Of a stretch of DNA of 64,000 bases, positions 61,240-64,000 are shown piece by piece (the first letter of the stretch is position 1; the number at the start of each line of letters is the position of its first letter). The notes below the pieces were generated by a model. It was not told the origin of the DNA. It saw only the letters and a list, made by a program, of their open reading frames with translations, and made no database searches. The stretch is taken from contig NZ_CP049304.1 of the NCBI RefSeq assembly GCF_019444005.1, positions 1,550,001 through 1,614,000 of the forward strand, in the 5' to 3' direction. This DNA comes from Liquorilactobacillus nagelii DSM 13675 (GTDB lineage: Bacteria; Bacillota; Bacilli; Lactobacillales; Lactobacillaceae). A program made the position numbers and the translations under genes.

Positions 61240-62529
61240 TTAATGATTTTTTTTAATTGGCCGCTTTTTTGACCAAACATTTGTCAGTTTTTCAATCAGT
61301 TCTTGATTAGATGCTGTTTCTTTCATCATCCTAATCATTTGTTCACTATCGCGGAGCCAGTCATTCGAACCATTTCGACGTAAGTTTATCAAAAACTTCA
61401 ACGTCGTTTCATCTAATAAAAGTTCCTCTTTGCGCGTCCCTGACTTTTTCAAATCAACCGCTGGAAAAATTCTCCGTTCTGCCATTTCACGAGCCAACTG
61501 CAATTCTTGATTACCAGTTCCCTTAAACTCCTCGTAAATAACATCATCCATCCGACTACCAGTATCAACTAAGGCTGTCGCTAATATTGTTAGGCTACCG
61601 CCTTCTTCAATATTACGAGCAGCACCAAAAAATTTTTTCGGTTTAAACAAAGCTGCCGGATCAATCCCGCCAGATAGCGTCCTGCCACTTGGGGGAACGA
61701 CTAAATTATAGGCTCGCGCTAATCGAGTTAATGAATCAAGTAAAATAATAACATCTTGTTTATCCTCAGCTAGTCGCATCGCCCGCTCTAAAACCAACTC
61801 TGCCACTCGAATATGATTTTCCGGTCGTTGATCAAAGGTTGAGTAAATAACTTCTCCGTTGACGGTCCGTTCTAAATCAGTTACTTCTTCTGGCCGCTCA
61901 TCAATTAACAAAACCATCAATTTAGCATTAGGATAGTTTTGAGCTACACCATTAGCCATCGCTTTGAGTAGACTCGTTTTTCCAGCCTTGGGCGGAGCTA
62001 CAATGAGCCCACGTTGTCCGAAACCAATTGGTGCAAATAAGTCAATCATTCTCGTTGATAACTGCTGTCTATCAGTTGCTAGACAAATCTGTTGCTGGGG
62101 ATATACTGCCGTCAAAGCCGGAAAGTGTGATCGTTCTTTAGCCTCTTCAGGATGCTTACCATTAACACTATCAACATGCATTAACCCATAATAACGTTCT
62201 TTTGGCTTTGGAGGGCGTACCTTACCAGCAACCAAATCCCCGTTACGCAATCCAAAACGGCGAATCTGAGAAGCAGAAATATAAATGTCCTCTTGCGAAG
62301 GACCATAGTTAATTGGCCGTAAAAATCCGTAACCATCATCCACTTTAGCCAGTTCTAAAACACCTGACATGTAATAATAACCCTGCTTTTCCGCCTGTGC
62401 TCGAATTACTGCTAAAGTTAATTCCTTTTTATTCATTTGACTATAGTACGGAATTTTATACTCTTTAGCATAGCGATAAATCTCTTTTAAATTTTTTTCT
62501 CGTAAATCAATTAATGTTAGATTATCCGT
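61240..62529 (-). CDS. rho: Transcription termination factor Rho, non-canonical start
   Basis: About 429 residues if started at 62529. The ATP-binding site is [17 protein letters not shown]; the Rho RNA-binding fold includes [20 protein letters not shown]. The first in-frame ATG is at 62436, without a ribosome binding site. Homology, however, extends upstream in frame through [19 protein letters not shown] and YKIPYYSQ, the conserved Rho N-terminal helical domain. Between the in-frame TAG upstream and this segment there is no ATG, GTG or TTG. An AGGAG site (62539-62543) sits nine bases before ACG at 62529; ATT at 62511 is the other option. It lies 18 bases after murA. Confidence 0.9.
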   Translation of the reverse strand, partial: TDNLTLIDLREKNLKEIYRYAKEYKIPYYSQMNKKELTLAVIRAQAEKQGYYYMSGVLELAKVDDGYGFLRPINYGPSQEDIYISASQIRRFGLRNGDLVAGKVRPPKPKERYYGLMHVDSVNGKHPEEAKERSHFPALTAVYPQQQICLATDRQQLSTRMIDLFAPIGFGQRGLIVAPPKAGKTSLLKAMANGVAQNYPNAKLMVLLIDERPEEVTDLERTVNGEVIYSTFDQRPENHIRVAELVLERAMRLAEDKQDVIILLDSLTRLARAYNLVVPPSGRTLSGGIDPAALFKPKKFFGAARNIEEGGSLTILATALVDTGSRMDDVIYEEFKGTGNQELQLAREMAERRIFPAVDLKKSGTRKEELLLDETTLKFLINLRRNGSNDWLRDSEQMIRMMKETASNQELIEKLTNVWSKKRPIKKNH

Positions 62530-62546
62530 AAATTTTCGCTCCTAAA

Positions 62547-63824
62547 TTATTCCTGAACAGCTGTTTCATCAACAATCTTAATTTTGATTGAAAGACCAGC
62601 CATTTTCTCAACAATTCTTTCATACCCACGTAAAATATTATCAGCTTTATTAATAACTGTTGTTCCTTTAGCCATCAATGCCAAACCGACCAGTGCCACT
62701 CCTGCACGAATTTCACTAGCTTCAACAGTTGTTCCAATAAGTTCAGATGAATGTTTAATCGAAATAATTCCATCTTTACTAACAATTTTTCCACCCATTC
62801 GTTGCATCTCCGGGATGTGCTTAACTCTTTCAGGGTATAAAGTATCAATTATTTTACTGCAACCTTTAGCCTGCATCAGCAAAGGAGTAATCGGCTGCTG
62901 TAAATCTGTTGCAAACCCCGGGAAAGGGGCAGTCTTAATCGTAACCGGTGCCAGATTCCTACCACCCTCTACATAAATGCTATCTTCATTGACCTCAAGA
63001 TAAACACCCATTTCAACCAATTTAGCAATAAAAGGTTCCAAATGTTCTGTAATCACATTTTTCACCAAGACACCCTGACCAGCTGCAGCTGCAAAAGCCA
63101 AATACGTTCCAGCCTCAATTCGATCTGGAATGATAGTATGGGTATTGGTTGCCTTTAAACTTGGAACTCCTTTAATTCGAATTACATCTGTTCCAGCACC
63201 TCGAATTTGTGCTCCCATGTTATTCAAAAAAGTTGCCAAATCAACAATTTCTGGTTCTTTAGCAGCATTTTCAATGATCGTTGTTCCTTTAGCTCTGACA
63301 GCTGCTAATAAAACATTAATAGTTGCTCCGACTGAAACAATATCAAAAAAAATTCGTGCTCCATGTAATCCTTCTGGAGTTGTTTTAATACAAACTGCAT
63401 CATTACGTTCTTCTACAATTGCACCTAAAGCACGAAATCCCTTAATATGTTGATCGATTGGTCGAGGTCCAATATTGTCCCCACCAGGAAAACCAACTAA
63501 AGCCTTACCAAACTTACCTAATAAGGCTCCCATGAAATAATAAGACGCTCGCAAACTACGAATCGCACCACCAGGAAGTGGTACATTTTTAATTTGGGTT
63601 GGATCAATTTCTAATTCCCCATGGGAAAAATTTGATGGAACATTCATTTTGCTTAAAATCAACATTAAATTGTGTACATCTAAAATATCTGGAACTGAAT
63701 CAAATTTCACCGGGGTATCTGCTAAAATAGCGGCCGGAATCAAAGCAACTGTACTATTCTTGGCTCCGCCAATCGTTACTTCCCCTGACAATTTCTGACC
63801 ACCGTTAATTATCATTTTTTTCAT
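62547..63824 (-). CDS. murA: UDP-N-acetylglucosamine 1-carboxyvinyltransferase with Asp at the catalytic Cys position
   Basis: 425 residues from ATG 63824 (GGAG upstream). The family Lys is in GGAKNST (Lys22), the Arg in GPRPIDQH, the Asp in FATDLQQPI and the late Arg in EIRAGVALV. The loop that carries the catalytic Cys in most MurA (PGGCxxGxRP) reads PGGDNIGPRP, with Asp116 (codon GAC at 63477-63479). Such Cys-to-Asp enzymes are active and insensitive to fosfomycin in other bacteria. It makes the first committed peptidoglycan precursor. Placement before rho suggests the second lactobacillar copy (murA2/murZ). Confidence 0.94.
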   Translation of the reverse strand: MKKMIINGGQKLSGEVTIGGAKNSTVALIPAAILADTPVKFDSVPDILDVHNLMLILSKMNVPSNFSHGELEIDPTQIKNVPLPGGAIRSLRASYYFMGALLGKFGKALVGFPGGDNIGPRPIDQHIKGFRALGAIVEERNDAVCIKTTPEGLHGARIFFDIVSVGATINVLLAAVRAKGTTIIENAAKEPEIVDLATFLNNMGAQIRGAGTDVIRIKGVPSLKATNTHTIIPDRIEAGTYLAFAAAAGQGVLVKNVITEHLEPFIAKLVEMGVYLEVNEDSIYVEGGRNLAPVTIKTAPFPGFATDLQQPITPLLMQAKGCSKIIDTLYPERVKHIPEMQRMGGKIVSKDGIISIKHSSELIGTTVEASEIRAGVALVGLALMAKGTTVINKADNILRGYERIVEKMAGLSIKIKIVDETAVQE

Positions 63825-64000
63825 TTTTAAAAATTCTCCACTCACATTCAAATCACAATCAGTGTAGCAGCATTCAGTAAAGTCGAATATAATAATCGCT
63901 TCGACTACCAAGAGGCCTTAATTCATCATACAAGATTGCTTGCCAGGTTTCAATTATTAGAGGCAAAACATTTGAAATACTCATTAAAAATTAAAAAAGT

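Noticed and set aside
62547..63911. Upstream extension of murA to 63911
   Set aside because: The 29 additional residues have no homology to MurA, and the ATG at 63824 has a ribosome binding site and gives the family length.

Overview
The window is a housekeeping stretch of a low-GC Gram-positive chromosome, most probably a member of the Lactobacillaceae. This rests on protein-level recognition: a PepC C1-family aminopeptidase, an L-lactate dehydrogenase, a DtpT peptide transporter, a YacL PIN/TRAM protein, Mini-RNase III, the proC-nagA-nagR cluster, the lysS-dusB-hslO-ftsH-hpt-tilS-divIC-mfd-pth block ending at an rRNA operon, and murA-rho-rpmE2. A finer placement (for example Ligilactobacillus or Liquorilactobacillus) cannot be made from the sequence alone. 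Most genes lie on the minus strand.

Layout. 1-3206: end of the ribosomal and transcription block (rplL partial, rplJ with its L10 leader, rplA, rplK, nusG, secE, rpmG). 3262-11220: yacP, rlmB, mrnC, cysS, gltX, yacL, radA and dut. 11336-13744 (plus): a small GNAT, rpiA and pepC. 13879-21899: a divergent phosphoglycerate mutase, a secreted NlpC/P60 hydrolase, an auxin-efflux-type carrier, an LCP cell-wall ligase, a KAS III enzyme behind a tRNA-Leu, a SprT-like protein, NAD synthetase and a TagA-type glycosyltransferase. 22068-26473: nagR, nagA and proC under one promoter with a NagR-like operator, tRNA-Tyr, and dtpT. 27125-32258: an rRNA operon (16S-23S-5S, then tRNA-Glu and tRNA-Thr). 32525-47246: lysS to pth, covering translation, proteolysis, purine salvage, division and transcription-coupled repair. 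47510-49318 (plus): ldh and a CBS-ACT protein. 49409-54632: mazF with an unusual partner gene, alr, acpS, cshA and murF. 54850-57129: lemA, htpX and a protein of unknown function. 57130-64000: a candidate structured small RNA, a GNAT, a 45-residue protein, a PARG-like protein, a purine permease, rpmE2, rho and murA, with the last bases upstream of murA.

The genes mainly serve translation, peptidoglycan and wall-polymer synthesis (murA, murF, alr, TagA, LCP, NlpC/P60), proteolysis and RNA turnover. No phage, insertion sequence, CRISPR array or defence island was seen. The most interesting points are modest in scale: (1) a roughly 200-nt structured RNA candidate with its own promoter and terminator between lemA and a GNAT gene; (2) rho, whose conserved N-terminus has no ATG, GTG or TTG start; (3) a MurA with Asp in place of the catalytic Cys; (4) a PARG-family protein whose QEE motif reads QEQ; (5) a mazF partner that does not look like a ribbon-helix-helix antitoxin.
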